Shown here: in pieces, positions 37,646 to 46,350 of the stretch
Layout: each line of letters opens with the position of its first letter
How positions within the stretch are numbered: the first letter of the stretch is position 1
NCBI RefSeq assembly: GCF_000015165.1
Contig: NC_009475.1
Span: 164,827 to 228,826 of the forward strand
DNA: 64,000 bases
Reading direction: 5' to 3'
Origin: Bradyrhizobium sp. BTAi1
GTDB taxonomy: Bacteria > Pseudomonadota > Alphaproteobacteria > Rhizobiales > Xanthobacteraceae
Position numbers and translations under genes: made by a program
The notes under the pieces: model-generated
Database searches by the model: none
The model's input: the letters and a program-made list of their open reading frames with translations, nothing else
What the model was told of the DNA's origin: nothing

Positions 37646-39446
37646 GCGTGAGCGTATCGACCGGCGTCTATCGGCTGCGTCAGCGAAGGTGCTGGAGCAG
37701 CCGGCCGATGCCATTGCCGTCTTCCGCGACGGTTGGGGCGAGGTCGCAAAGCGCTACGATCTCGGCAAGCTTGGGTTGCCGACAGACGTTACGATGCTTC
37801 TGGCGGACGCCTTCCGCAATCATCATGCCGCATCGAGCTCCGAAACGCACCGTCATTGCTGGATGGCACTGCGTGTCTTCGCCCGTTTTGCGGTCGAGGA
37901 CGGGCATGTTCTTTCTGCCGGGGATCTGACCACCGCAATGGTCGGGCGCTATATCGCCTGGCTGGATCGACAGATCGCGGGACAGACGAACAAGCCCTGG
38001 TCAAAGGGGGCGCGGGCGAATGTGCTGATGCAGCTTCGCCAGATGATCGACTGGACGAAGCGCCGGCATCCGTCGCGGCTGCCGTCCCGGATCGACTTCC
38101 CCTGGCGGGTCTGGCCGAACCGGACTGCCGACACCCGACCGCGTCTTGGCGGGGAGGATCTCAAGGCGATCCTACGCGCGTGCTATGAAGAACTCGACGA
38201 GGCGTGGGATCGCTTCGACACGGGGCGGACCATCCTCGCGACGAGCGGCCCGGCTGATGGCGTCGATCCCGAGCTTTGCGACATGGTCCGGGCGCTTGCT
38301 CGGGTGAATGACGGGGTGCTTCCATCGCGGACGCTTGCGATCCGCAGCCAGGTCAACATATCGGCGGTCAGCCGCCATGGCGGGCTTCGTCATCTTGGCG
38401 GTTATCTTCACTTGACCGGCGAAACGGTCGTCGCGTTCTTCATCGCCATTGCGATCCAAACGGCGGGCAATCCGGATGCGCTGCGGCTGATAACGCGCGA
38501 TTGCCAAGTGGCGCATCCGCTCGACGAGCATCGCATCATCGTCGAATGGGCCAAGCCCCGGGCCGGTGCCAAGGTGAAGCGAGCGCAGCGGCGGTCCTTC
38601 GATCGCCGTCGGCGACATGCTGCGCCGAACCTGATCGACCGGTTGCTGGCGATGACGGCGCCGCTCGTCTCCCGGGCCAGCCGGCAGGACCGCAATCGCC
38701 TGTTCCTGGTCAAGAGCGAGAAGAAGGACGCGGTCACGCTCATTGCGGAGGCGACCTTGTCGCACGCCCTGAAGCCGTTCATCAAACGCTCCAATGCCCG
38801 GATCGCCATCTGGAACAAGGCTGCACCGGAGCGGGCACGTCAGCTCTTGCCGGACTTTGCCGCCGTTCTGCTGCGCGGCAGCGTCGCCACCGAATATTAC
38901 AAGGCGTCTGGCGGCGACATCGTCGCGACACAGGATGTGCTCAACCATGCCCGCGCCGACACGACCGAGCTTTACATCAAGGGGCCGCAGACGCGCCGCA
39001 TCCAGCGCGAGACAATCGCCCGATTGCAGGAGCTGATGCTCGGCTGGATCGTCGGCGCGAAGGCGAACTGCGAGAATCGGGCGCAGCGCGACCGGATTGC
39101 GCTGGCGAGCAATGCGACGGTTCCGTTCAGTCATGATTGCCTCAACCCGCTCGCGGGCACAGCACCAGACTCGATAGCAGGTCGGGTCTGCCGGCACTTC
39201 GGCGGATGCCTGCGCTGCCCGGGACTGGTCATCCCGATCGATGCGGAGCACATGGCGCGCATCCTTCAGGCGATCGGCGAACTGGAGCGCGCGCGTGAAC
39301 GCATTGATCCGCGCCGCTTCGAGCTCCTGTATGCGCCGAGCCTGCGCATCTTGGTCGACGACATCCTGCCGGACTTCCCGCAAACACTGCGAGGTGATGC
39401 CGAACAACGAATGCTGGCTCTCGCACGGCTTCCGGCGCTGGAGTGA
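37635..39446 (+). CDS. Tyrosine recombinase B (TnpB-like)
   Basis: Protein of 603 residues of the long TnpB class. The C-terminal catalytic part has Arg in GNPDALRLITRD, an altered HxxR region (FAAVLLRGSVATEYY), the second His in VLNHARADT and the nucleophile Tyr in TELYIKGPQ. The tail carries clustered cysteines (CRHFGGCLRCPGLV) that could bind zinc, as in related transposon recombinases. The start overlaps recombinase A, and the stop is 3 bp before recombinase C. Such trios act together at the element ends. Confidence 0.85.
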   Translation: MAGKRERIDRRLSAASAKVLEQPADAIAVFRDGWGEVAKRYDLGKLGLPTDVTMLLADAFRNHHAASSSETHRHCWMALRVFARFAVEDGHVLSAGDLTTAMVGRYIAWLDRQIAGQTNKPWSKGARANVLMQLRQMIDWTKRRHPSRLPSRIDFPWRVWPNRTADTRPRLGGEDLKAILRACYEELDEAWDRFDTGRTILATSGPADGVDPELCDMVRALARVNDGVLPSRTLAIRSQVNISAVSRHGGLRHLGGYLHLTGETVVAFFIAIAIQTAGNPDALRLITRDCQVAHPLDEHRIIVEWAKPRAGAKVKRAQRRSFDRRRRHAAPNLIDRLLAMTAPLVSRASRQDRNRLFLVKSEKKDAVTLIAEATLSHALKPFIKRSNARIAIWNKAAPERARQLLPDFAAVLLRGSVATEYYKASGGDIVATQDVLNHARADTTELYIKGPQTRRIQRETIARLQELMLGWIVGAKANCENRAQRDRIALASNATVPFSHDCLNPLAGTAPDSIAGRVCRHFGGCLRCPGLVIPIDAEHMARILQAIGELERARERIDPRRFELLYAPSLRILVDDILPDFPQTLRGDAEQRMLALARLPALE

Positions 39447-39449
39447 GCG

Positions 39450-41324
39450 ATGACGGCTTCCACGGCGCGCAATCTTGTCGCCGCCGTCAGGCCGGCGCTT
39501 CGGATATCGGCGCGGTCCGTATGGTCCGATCAGGTCTGGCATCTCGACGGTCATCGTCCTGGCAGCAACCGCAGCGACTTCTCGCTCGACTGGGGTTTTG
39601 TTCTTGCTGACGACAGCCGGTTCAGTGATCCGCGATGGGCTGACTGGCGAGAGGCGGCGAAGCTGTTCCTATGGAGTCTGAAGCTCGATCCGCCTCCTGG
39701 GTACCGCAACGCTCATGAATCGACGATCGTCTCCGTCTTCAATAGGTTGCGGATGCTGATCCGCTGGATGGCGGCGCAGGGATATCGGTGCTTTGCCGAT
39801 CTCGACCGCGACGCCTGCGACCGGTTCATGACGGTGATGGCGCAGCGTCCGGGCCACAAGCCTGGCAGTACGCTGAAGAGCACGACACTGGGAAACCATG
39901 CCAATCTGCTGACGCGCCTTTATCTGCAGGGAGCAAAGTTCCCGGAGATCGCAATCGCCGATCCATTCCCGGGGATCGCGCCGCCGTTCGTTCGCCGCGA
40001 CCGGGGGTGGCTGCCTTATACGCCGGACGCGATCGCCGTGCCCCTGGTCTCGGCGGCGCTGCGGCTGATCGGGACGCCGGCCGACGACGTCATCGCTCTG
40101 CAGGCCCAGGCGCAGTCCGTCTATGACCATGCGCTCGCTAACGGGATCAGCCAGACCAAGGCCGGCTTCATCGTGACTGACGCGATCGCGCCGTTCACCT
40201 TCGCGACACTGCCTGGTGAGGAAACTGCCTGGCATGAAGCGCCCGTCACCAGCACCAAGCAGGTGCGCAATCTCGCCGATCGCATTTACGACGCCTGCTT
40301 TGTGGTGGTCAGCTATCTGGTCGGCGCCCGGATCTCGGAGATCCTCGGCCTTCAGGTCGGCTGCATCGAGCAGCATCCTGCCGACGACGGCAGCGAGAGC
40401 TTCGCCTATCTCGTCGGGCGGATTTACAAGACGGCGCGTGGCATCGATGGCGAAGCCCATCGCTGGGTTGCGCCGGCACCCGTCGAGCGGGCTGTCGTAG
40501 TCATGGAGCGGCTGACCGCCCGTCTTCGGGCCCAAAGCGGACGAGACGATCTCTTTCTGGCGATGGCTAGCAACGGCCTTATTGGTCCTGCGGCCCGCAT
40601 CAACCTCCCCGTCGGCTCCACGATCATAAGGCGGCTGAATGATCTGTTTGCGCTGTTCATCGGCCTGCCGGACCACGAGGGCGAGCCCTGGCATCTGAAC
40701 ACGCATCAGGGCCGCAAGACGTTTGCCCGCTTCGTCGGCAAACGCGACCGGACCGGCCTGTATGCGCTTCAGGCCCACTTCGGTCATGTGACCCGGGCCA
40801 TGACTGATCGCGGCTACGTCGGGACCGACTTCGCGCTCGACGACCTGATCGACCGGCATGCCCGGGAAGAAACCCGCGCCGCTCTCGAAGAAGTGCTGAC
40901 GGCAACCGCCCTCGCGGGCAAGGGCGGACGGATGATCGCCGCCCGCTCCCAGTTCCGCGGGCGCACGCGCGACGGCGATGTCCAGGCCTATGTCTCCTTC
41001 CTGATGGAGGAGACTGATCTGCGGCTCGGCGTCTGCGATTGGGGCTATTGCGTCTACCGCGTCGAAACGGCTGCCTGCTTCGGCGATGAGAAAGGCCCCA
41101 ACCCCGTTCTGAGGACCGAAAGTACGTGTCTCGCCTGCGCCAACTTCGCCGTCACCGCCAGGCACAGGCCTGTCTGGCAGGCCCGCCGCGATCGCAATAC
41201 GGATCTTCTCGGCCATCCCGGCCTGGACCCGGTCAGCCGGCAACTCGCCGAAACCCGGATTGCCGAATGCGATCGCATCCTTGGTGAACTCGACCATGCA
41301 AAGGATGTTCGCCATGGCGCGTAA
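39450..41324 (+). CDS. Tyrosine recombinase C (TnpB-like, long)
   Basis: Protein of 624 residues. The catalytic domain has Arg in VGARISEILGLQ, HxxR in NTHQGRKTFARF, His in QAHFGHVT and Tyr in DRGYVGTDF. The tail has cysteines in DWGYCVYR and STCLACANF, resembling a zinc ribbon. It is tightly spaced after recombinase B and overlaps the DUF6262 gene by 11 bp. It is the third recombinase, which makes the set larger than the two of Tn554. Confidence 0.87.
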   Translation: MTASTARNLVAAVRPALRISARSVWSDQVWHLDGHRPGSNRSDFSLDWGFVLADDSRFSDPRWADWREAAKLFLWSLKLDPPPGYRNAHESTIVSVFNRLRMLIRWMAAQGYRCFADLDRDACDRFMTVMAQRPGHKPGSTLKSTTLGNHANLLTRLYLQGAKFPEIAIADPFPGIAPPFVRRDRGWLPYTPDAIAVPLVSAALRLIGTPADDVIALQAQAQSVYDHALANGISQTKAGFIVTDAIAPFTFATLPGEETAWHEAPVTSTKQVRNLADRIYDACFVVVSYLVGARISEILGLQVGCIEQHPADDGSESFAYLVGRIYKTARGIDGEAHRWVAPAPVERAVVVMERLTARLRAQSGRDDLFLAMASNGLIGPAARINLPVGSTIIRRLNDLFALFIGLPDHEGEPWHLNTHQGRKTFARFVGKRDRTGLYALQAHFGHVTRAMTDRGYVGTDFALDDLIDRHAREETRAALEEVLTATALAGKGGRMIAARSQFRGRTRDGDVQAYVSFLMEETDLRLGVCDWGYCVYRVETAACFGDEKGPNPVLRTESTCLACANFAVTARHRPVWQARRDRNTDLLGHPGLDPVSRQLAETRIAECDRILGELDHAKDVRHGA

Positions 41325-41796
41325 GACCAGCAAAATGCCGGCCCTCACGCCTGCCGAAAAGCGCCTGCGCAACACCCACTGCAAGCTGCGGGATGCTCTG
41401 GAGCGGCTGGTGAAGGGGCTGCCCACACACCCGGACCTGCAAAAGCGATCCTACCGCCTGACCGTCGCGACGCTCGCACGCGAAGCGCGCGTCGGCCGCA
41501 ATGCGATCTACGCCAATCATCGATCGATCATCGACGAATTACGCCGCGCCAGTGATCGCAAGGTCGTTCCCGAGAAGCTCGCAGCCTGGGAAGACAAACT
41601 CGCCCAGCAGCGCGCTCTGATCCAGGTCTTGCAGATCGAGGAGCGGCGTATGGTGACGGAAAATGCCGTCCTGCTGAAGCGCATCCTCGACGCCGAAACG
41701 GAGGTTGAGCGGCAGAAGCGTCATAATGCCCGCCTGATCGCCGAACGCGATCGCGCCGTGAAACCAGTGCCGCTCACTCGCGGGCCAAAATCCTGA
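41314..41796 (+). CDS. DUF6262 / TnpC-like coiled-coil protein
   Basis: Protein of 160 residues, basic and helical. The opening is MARKTSKMPALTPAEKRLRN, followed by REARVGRNAIYANHRSIIDE (helix-turn-helix-like) and a long coiled coil (about 85-150, LAQQRALIQVLQIEERRM and ETEVERQKRHNARLIAERD). Position and shape match TnpC of Tn554, which influences transposition efficiency and orientation. ATG 41314 has AAAGGA 8 bases upstream and overlaps the recombinase C stop. Upstream in-frame ATGs at 41260 and 41296 are less likely. Confidence 0.8.
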   Translation: MARKTSKMPALTPAEKRLRNTHCKLRDALERLVKGLPTHPDLQKRSYRLTVATLAREARVGRNAIYANHRSIIDELRRASDRKVVPEKLAAWEDKLAQQRALIQVLQIEERRMVTENAVLLKRILDAETEVERQKRHNARLIAERDRAVKPVPLTRGPKS

Positions 41797-41895
41797 CGTC
41801 GTCTACGACTGCCGGTTTGTGTCGGTGCGGTCGCCGAAGGACAATCGTCGCCCCATCTATTGCCTGCGACAATCATGCGCGGCATGATCTGCGGC

Positions 41896-42534
41896 ATGCT
41901 TGACCCCTTCGATCCAGACAGCTTCATTGTGCGCGCCGAGGTTCATATCCTCGGCATCGAGCCCAAGATCAGCCGCATCCTCGAACTGCCAATCACTCTC
42001 AACCTAGCCCAACTCCACGAGGTGCTGCAGGCCGCCTTTGGCTGGACCGACAGCCATCTGCATCAGTTCAATATTGGCGGTCTCATCTACGGAGCTCCAG
42101 AGTTCGATGACGACGGTCTGTCCGACAGCAGGATCTTCGAGGCGACCGAGGTCAGGATGATCGACCTTCACTTTCCCGACGATCCCAGCGAAAACCCTCT
42201 CGCGATCCTCTACGAATACGACTTCGGCGACAATTGGCGTCATCTGCTGCGCTTGGAGCGCGTCGCGCGCGAGGAGAGTGCCCAATATCCTCGCTGTATC
42301 GCCGCCGCACGCTCAGGACCCCCCGAAGACGCTGGTGGGCCTTCAGGCTATGCCGACTTCCTCGAGGCCTGGCTCGACCCCGACCATGAAGAACATAAAG
42401 CGATGCAACGATGGGCTGGCCGCAAGTTCCACCCGGAGTCCTGCAATCTCGACGACATCAACAAGGCTATCGCCAAAGCACTACACGCATCAAAGGACGA
42501 CTATCGCTTCCGTCGAGAAAGCCATCGTGATTGA
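41896..42534 (+). CDS. pRiA4b ORF-3-like protein (transposon passenger)
   Basis: Protein of 212 residues with the plasmid pRiA4b ORF-3 fold: the opening repeats VHILGIEPKISRILELPITL, then LHEVLQAAFGWTDSHLHQF, YEYDFGDNWRHLLRLE and YPRCIAAARSGPPEDAGG. This family is a frequent passenger of mobile elements (IS1096 type) and its biochemical role is not established. Several in-frame ATGs occur (41860, 41875, 41884, 41896). I prefer the last because the family fold begins there. It ends 85 bp before the right inverted repeat. Confidence 0.85.
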   Translation: MLDPFDPDSFIVRAEVHILGIEPKISRILELPITLNLAQLHEVLQAAFGWTDSHLHQFNIGGLIYGAPEFDDDGLSDSRIFEATEVRMIDLHFPDDPSENPLAILYEYDFGDNWRHLLRLERVAREESAQYPRCIAAARSGPPEDAGGPSGYADFLEAWLDPDHEEHKAMQRWAGRKFHPESCNLDDINKAIAKALHASKDDYRFRRESHRD

Positions 42535-42618
42535 CACCAACCGGCTGCGCTTCAGTGCCAAAGAGACACCCAAAACGCAAGGCGCAGCCAAGAAGACTAA
42601 AGAATCAACGTCATCCAG

Positions 42619-42646
42619 CTAACAGGACACTTGACGCATAACCTAA
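42619..42646. repeat. Right terminal inverted repeat of the transposon
   Basis: CTAACAGGACA, 10 bases, then AACCTAA, the inverted counterpart of the left end. The next six bases (GACATG, 42647-42652) belong to neither the repeat nor the reconstructed parB. Confidence 0.85.
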
Positions 42647-42649
42647 GAC

Positions 42650-44023
42650 ATGAACCCGGTCGACCAGTGGCGCGCAATCGAGCGTCTGGTCGCGCTAGCT
42701 TGGACGGAGGAGGCGATCGGCGTCGCGCTCGCGCTGCCGGTGCGTCAGATCAGGAAGCTGCGCCTGCTGGCGAACGTGCTTCCCGCCATGCTCGACCACA
42801 TGGCCAAGGGCGACATGCCCGACGAGCGCCAGCTCCGCACGATCGCTGCCGCATCGCTCGACGAGCAGAAGGAGGTCTGGAAGAAGCACAAGCCGTCGAA
42901 GGCTGATCCGCAGGTCTCGTGGTGGAGCGTCGCCCAGGCGTTGCAGAAGACCCGGATGTTTGCTCGTCACGCCAGCTTCGGCGACGACCTCGCGAAGGCC
43001 TACGGCATTCATTGGGTCGAGGATCTCTTCGCTCCCGCCGACGAAGACAGCCGCTACACCACAAACGTCGAGGCGTTCCTCGGCGCGCAGCAGGAGTGGA
43101 TGACGGCCAACCTGCCGAAGAAAGGCATTATCGCCGAGACCACCAACTACGGCGAGGTGAAGCTGCCGCCGAAGGCCGAGCGCGTCCACGGCAAGCCGGC
43201 CAAGTCAGACTGCACGGCAATGTATCTCGACCGCGACGGCCGCGTGCAGACGGTGCACTACCGCATGCCTGCGGCGAAGAATCCGAAGGGTAAGACCGGC
43301 TCAGGTTCTGATAACGCTCCGGACGATGTTGGCGAAGTCTCGAAGCCACGTCCCGACGTGACGCGCAAGGGCGTCGAGATGATTGGCGACTACCGCACCG
43401 ACGCGCTGCGCGAGGCGCTCGGCCGCGCGCCGATCGAGGACGACACGCTGATGGCACTCCTTATCCTCGCCTTCGCGGGCCAGAACGTGTCCGTGACGAC
43501 GGGAAGCGGCGGGACCTATTACGGCCGCAGCCGGCTTGCGAAGAACGCGGCGGCACTGTTCGACGGCGCCGGCAAGCTCTCCTTCAACATGGACACGCTT
43601 CGTGTCGCGGCGCGCACCATGCTGGTCAACGTATTCTCGTGCCGGGAGAACGCTACCAATAGCGGCATCGTCGCCCGCGTCGCTGGCGAGGTGATCGGCG
43701 CGGACACTTTCCTGCCGAACATGGGCACGGAGGACTTTCTCTCCTGCCTGTCGCGCACAGCGCTCGAGGCCTCGTGCAAGGACACGCCCGTTTTGCCGCG
43801 CCAGCGCGTGAAGGACACGCGCGCAGCCCTCGTTGAGCATTTCAAGGAGGGCCACTTCGTCCATCCCGCAGCACTCTTCGCGCCGGACGCCATGAAGCTT
43901 TCGCAATGGTTGTCGTCGAGCGAGACGCCGGCAGACGCCGACGAGGCTGAAGAGGACGCCGCCGGCATGGGAGATGACCTCTCTAACGAAGAACCCGAGG
44001 TATTCAGGGAGGCGGCCGAATAG
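42650..44023 (+). CDS. parB: parB 3' part, restarted by an ATG at the transposon junction
   Basis: C-terminal 456 residues of the interrupted ParB plus one Met. The ATG comes from the six foreign bases at the right junction. The sequence then continues NPVDQWRAIERLVALAWTEE with the helix-turn-helix region (VALALPVRQIRKLRLLANVL). A long C-terminal domain follows (WWSVAQALQKTRMFARHASF, MYLDRDGRVQTVHYRMP, DDTLMALLILAFAGQNVSV) and an acidic tail. It may be expressed from a new start, giving a ParB without its N-terminal nucleotide-binding motifs. Whether this has any use is unknown. Confidence 0.85.
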   Translation: MNPVDQWRAIERLVALAWTEEAIGVALALPVRQIRKLRLLANVLPAMLDHMAKGDMPDERQLRTIAAASLDEQKEVWKKHKPSKADPQVSWWSVAQALQKTRMFARHASFGDDLAKAYGIHWVEDLFAPADEDSRYTTNVEAFLGAQQEWMTANLPKKGIIAETTNYGEVKLPPKAERVHGKPAKSDCTAMYLDRDGRVQTVHYRMPAAKNPKGKTGSGSDNAPDDVGEVSKPRPDVTRKGVEMIGDYRTDALREALGRAPIEDDTLMALLILAFAGQNVSVTTGSGGTYYGRSRLAKNAAALFDGAGKLSFNMDTLRVAARTMLVNVFSCRENATNSGIVARVAGEVIGADTFLPNMGTEDFLSCLSRTALEASCKDTPVLPRQRVKDTRAALVEHFKEGHFVHPAALFAPDAMKLSQWLSSSETPADADEAEEDAAGMGDDLSNEEPEVFREAAE

Positions 44024-44049
44024 AGGAACGCGCTTTTTCTTCGAATGAT

Positions 44050-44085
44050 CCACCGCCGCCGGCCCAGCCGGCGGTGGCTTTGTTT
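44050..44085 (+). terminator. Intrinsic terminator after parB
   Basis: Strong stem CCACCGCC/GGCGGTGG (44050-44057 with 44070-44077) with an inner GGC/GCC pair, followed by CTTTGTTT. It lies 27 bp after the parB stop and is a good candidate rho-independent terminator. Confidence 0.65.
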
Positions 44086-44113
44086 CCACGCACACGCAAC
44101 TGAGGAGGACACG

Positions 44114-44590
44114 ATGTCCGCGCACACGATCTTCGACAACGCACCCATCGGCTCGATTATCGCCTGGTCCGACGGAACGCCGCAGCCGCCGGCGCGCTTC
44201 AGGAAGAAACTCGCCGCCTGGCAGTCCAGCAATAGCAGGGGCCGCCTGATCCGAAAGCAGGGCGGACGAGGCGTCGGCAATGTCTCGCTGTCGGCCTGTT
44301 TCACCCTGCACGAGGTCGACTATGGCGCCGGCGGCGTCATGGCCATCCGCGTCCACCGGACGTTTTCGCTCGAGTCGAAGCTCCACTTCACGGTCATCGA
44401 ACGCCCGGCCATCGGCTCGGTCCGCGTGCTCGACCGCGCCGGTGATGACGCCGAACTCGTCTATCTCGCCGCGAACGAGGCGGACGCGAAGGAGTGGCTG
44501 ACACGCCACGGCTATCCGCACGCCGCGCTGCAAGGAGTGACGGCCGACGAGGCAGGCGCCGACATCATCGAGGGGAGGACCGCGGCATGA
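44114..44590 (+). CDS. Conserved hypothetical protein of rhizobial ICE module
   Basis: Protein of 158 residues (opening MSAHTIFDNAPIGSIIAWSD). It has a basic central part (GRLIRKQGGRGVGN), a beta-rich stretch (LHEVDYGAGGVMAIRVHRTF) and an acidic helical tail (DEAGADIIEGRTAA). No family is recognised. ATG 44114 follows GAGGAGGAC, a strong site. The stop overlaps the next start as ATGA, so it is coupled to the DUF7007 gene. Confidence 0.7.
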   Translation: MSAHTIFDNAPIGSIIAWSDGTPQPPARFRKKLAAWQSSNSRGRLIRKQGGRGVGNVSLSACFTLHEVDYGAGGVMAIRVHRTFSLESKLHFTVIERPAIGSVRVLDRAGDDAELVYLAANEADAKEWLTRHGYPHAALQGVTADEAGADIIEGRTAA

Positions 44591-45453
44591 ACGCACCATC
44601 TCCCGCTCCCGGCGAAGCCCCTGAAACCCCGGGCATCTTTTTTGGCCGCAGCGCTGACGGCCTTCTCGTCGCGCTTGTCGGCGAGACGGCCTTTGCGATG
44701 GCGCCGGCCCGCGACGGGCGGCACTATCTCGTGACGGGCTGGCGCATCTCCCGTCCGATGGGCGCGTGGACGCGCGGCGATTTCTACGGTCATTCCGGCG
44801 AGCTCGCCGACGAGACGGCGTTTCGCAGCGCCGTGCTCGAGAACGCCGAGCATCAACGCGAGCGCAGGATACTTGGTCGCGTCGAAGTCCATTCGCGCGA
44901 CCGCACGCCTTGGGGCGCCTCGCAGGGGGTGACCGTCTACGCTGAAGGCGTTACGGCGCATTCCACGGCTGGGCACGGTGGTTTCAAGCTCTCGGCCGAA
45001 CGAAACCGCAAGGTCCATCCCCTGCTTCGTTCGAAGAGTGGCTGGTACGAGGAAGATGCCGAATGGGCGATCGTGGCGATCACCTTCCCGCATCTCTTCA
45101 CGGCGTTCGAACGGCGCTGCGCCGAGAAAACGCTCAAGAACAGTTGGCCGGACGCCTGGGAAACGATCTTCGGCGCGATCCTCACGCCGGGCGAGTCCTA
45201 CGAAAAGGACCGCCGCGCCTTCGAGCAAGCGCACGCGCGGGACTGGATCGTCGTGTCGGCTATCACCTCGAGGCACGCGCCCGGCTTCGTCGAGACTGTC
45301 GCCACGCCGGGCGGCAAGCGCGGGCCGGGGACGGAGGAGCGTCGCTTCCTCGTCCCTTCCGACGAATATCAGGTAGGCCGCTTCGGCTTCGTGATCGACG
45401 AGGCCCGCCATCAGCTCTACGGCGGCCCCTCCGACTTCGTCGGCTGGAGGTGA
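44587..45453 (+). CDS. DUF7007 domain protein
   Basis: Protein of 288 residues with the blocks TPWGASQGVTVYAEGVTAHS, TAGHGGFKLSAERNRKVHP, WAIVAITFPHLFTAFERR and NSWPDAWETIFGAIL, which fit the DUF7007 family carried by rhizobial plasmids and ICEs. Function is unknown. The GHGG and HP motifs with conserved Trp could be catalytic, but this is speculation. It is coupled to the gene upstream (ATGA overlap) and followed at 3 bp by another small gene, forming a five-gene run to 46231. Confidence 0.72.
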   Translation: MNAPSPAPGEAPETPGIFFGRSADGLLVALVGETAFAMAPARDGRHYLVTGWRISRPMGAWTRGDFYGHSGELADETAFRSAVLENAEHQRERRILGRVEVHSRDRTPWGASQGVTVYAEGVTAHSTAGHGGFKLSAERNRKVHPLLRSKSGWYEEDAEWAIVAITFPHLFTAFERRCAEKTLKNSWPDAWETIFGAILTPGESYEKDRRAFEQAHARDWIVVSAITSRHAPGFVETVATPGGKRGPGTEERRFLVPSDEYQVGRFGFVIDEARHQLYGGPSDFVGWR

Positions 45454-45456
45454 CCC

Positions 45457-45660
45457 ATGCCCTGGCGCCTCATTGCCAAAGCCTTCGGCTGGCGCGCGGC
45501 CGCTGACGAGGACGGCGAAACGCCGGTCCTCGTCGTCCGGCATCCGCGGCTCAGACGGCATTTCACCGGCACCGACGCTTGGAAGCGCGCCGTGCGCATA
45601 TCCATCCACGCGCCGAAGCCCTACCCGGCTGACGTTGACAGAAAGGAGATCCAGCCATGA
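45457..45660 (+). CDS. Small basic hypothetical protein
   Basis: Protein of 67 residues (opening MPWRLIAKAFGWRAAADEDG), basic and Arg/His-rich, with VVRHPRLRRHFTGTDAWKRA. It starts 3 bp after the DUF7007 stop and overlaps the next start as ATGA. No family is recognised. The real coding frame is supported by coupling on both sides. Confidence 0.6.
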   Translation: MPWRLIAKAFGWRAAADEDGETPVLVVRHPRLRRHFTGTDAWKRAVRISIHAPKPYPADVDRKEIQP

Positions 45661-45908
45661 AGGCCTACTTCTGCGCCGTCAATCTCCTCGTGCATGCGCA
45701 CCATCATCCCAAGAGCGCTATCGCCGACGGCCTCGGCGGCATCCTCGCGCCTGACATGCGCAAGCACGCCGGCGCCAATTCGGCGCTCATCGACGGGGCG
45801 GTCTCCGGCGACGACATCGCCTCATCCGTCGCCGCTGTCTCTCTCCCGGGCGACTGCATGCCGGACGAGTCCGCGTCCCCCTTGTGGCCGGTGGGGACGG
45901 AGCGATGA
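45657..45908 (+). CDS. Small hypothetical protein
   Basis: Protein of 83 residues (opening MKAYFCAVNLLVHAHHHPKS) with a His cluster near the N-terminus and a Ser/Ala/Asp-rich middle. AAAGGAG lies just upstream and it overlaps both neighbours by 4 bp. No family is recognised. Confidence 0.6.
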   Translation: MKAYFCAVNLLVHAHHHPKSAIADGLGGILAPDMRKHAGANSALIDGAVSGDDIASSVAAVSLPGDCMPDESASPLWPVGTER

Positions 45909-46231
45909 TCGAGCCCCAGGATCGACGTCTCCTCCTCACGCGCATGGAAGCCGCGCAAGCCGAGACGCAGCGCCATCTCGGCGTCATCGAACGCCAGATC
46001 GCGGCACGCGCCGAACGGCTGACGATCACTGACCGGGCGAAGCGCCGGCAGCACGGCCGGAGCGCATCGAGCTGGACGAATGCGGATGTGCGGCTGTTTC
46101 AGCAGCATGTCGCGGAGCTCGCCTTGGCCCGTCGCGGCGAGATCGACGCTCTCACGCGCAAGCTCGATCGGCAGGAGACGGCGATCGCCGAGTTTCGGAT
46201 GCGTCATCGCGTTTCCGCTGCGTGGCGGTGA
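45905..46231 (+). CDS. Coiled-coil hypothetical protein
   Basis: Protein of 108 residues, almost all helical with heptad-like repeats (LLTRMEAAQAETQRHLGVIE and HVAELALARRGEIDALTRKL). It starts at 45905 with an ATGA overlap. The in-frame ATG at 45884 lies inside the previous gene. It is the last gene of the coupled run that starts at 44114. Function is unknown. Confidence 0.6.
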   Translation: MIEPQDRRLLLTRMEAAQAETQRHLGVIERQIAARAERLTITDRAKRRQHGRSASSWTNADVRLFQQHVAELALARRGEIDALTRKLDRQETAIAEFRMRHRVSAAWR

Positions 46232-46350
46232 GAGGCGAAGGACCCACCAATTGGAGCGCGAGCGGCGGGCGCGAACACTTCATGTCGAGGCGGAGAGTTC
46301 AGCGGGTTTGGTCCAACCTCTCACTGTTTCGGCGGCGTGCTGACCCTTGG

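Larger units (their letters stand above)
36113..42646 (+). mobile_element. Tn554-like transposon with three tyrosine recombinases
   Basis: A 6,534-bp element flanked by imperfect terminal inverted repeats beginning TTAGGTT and containing TGTCCTGTTAG. It encodes three overlapping or adjacent tyrosine recombinases of 385, 603 and 624 residues, a DUF6262 (TnpC-like) protein and a pRiA4b ORF-3-like passenger. The gene sizes and order resemble Tn554 (TnpA, TnpB, TnpC) with one extra recombinase. There is no target duplication. Instead six extra bases (GACATG, 42647-42652) lie between the right end and the resumed parB, as expected if a 6-bp core is carried over from the previous site. Confidence 0.88.

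Noticed and set aside
38172..39554. 460-codon minus-strand open frame
   Set aside because: Antisense shadow of recombinase B with no recognisable domain.
39669..41426. 585-codon minus-strand open frame
   Set aside because: Antisense shadow of recombinase C. The plus-strand frame has the catalytic motifs.
36113..42646. Classification as a RIT (recombinase in trio) element
   Set aside because: Two of the three recombinases are over 600 residues and a DUF6262/TnpC-like gene is present, which fits Tn554-like organisation better.
43301..44599. 432-codon minus-strand open frame
   Set aside because: Antisense to the parB 3' part and the following gene. No motif.
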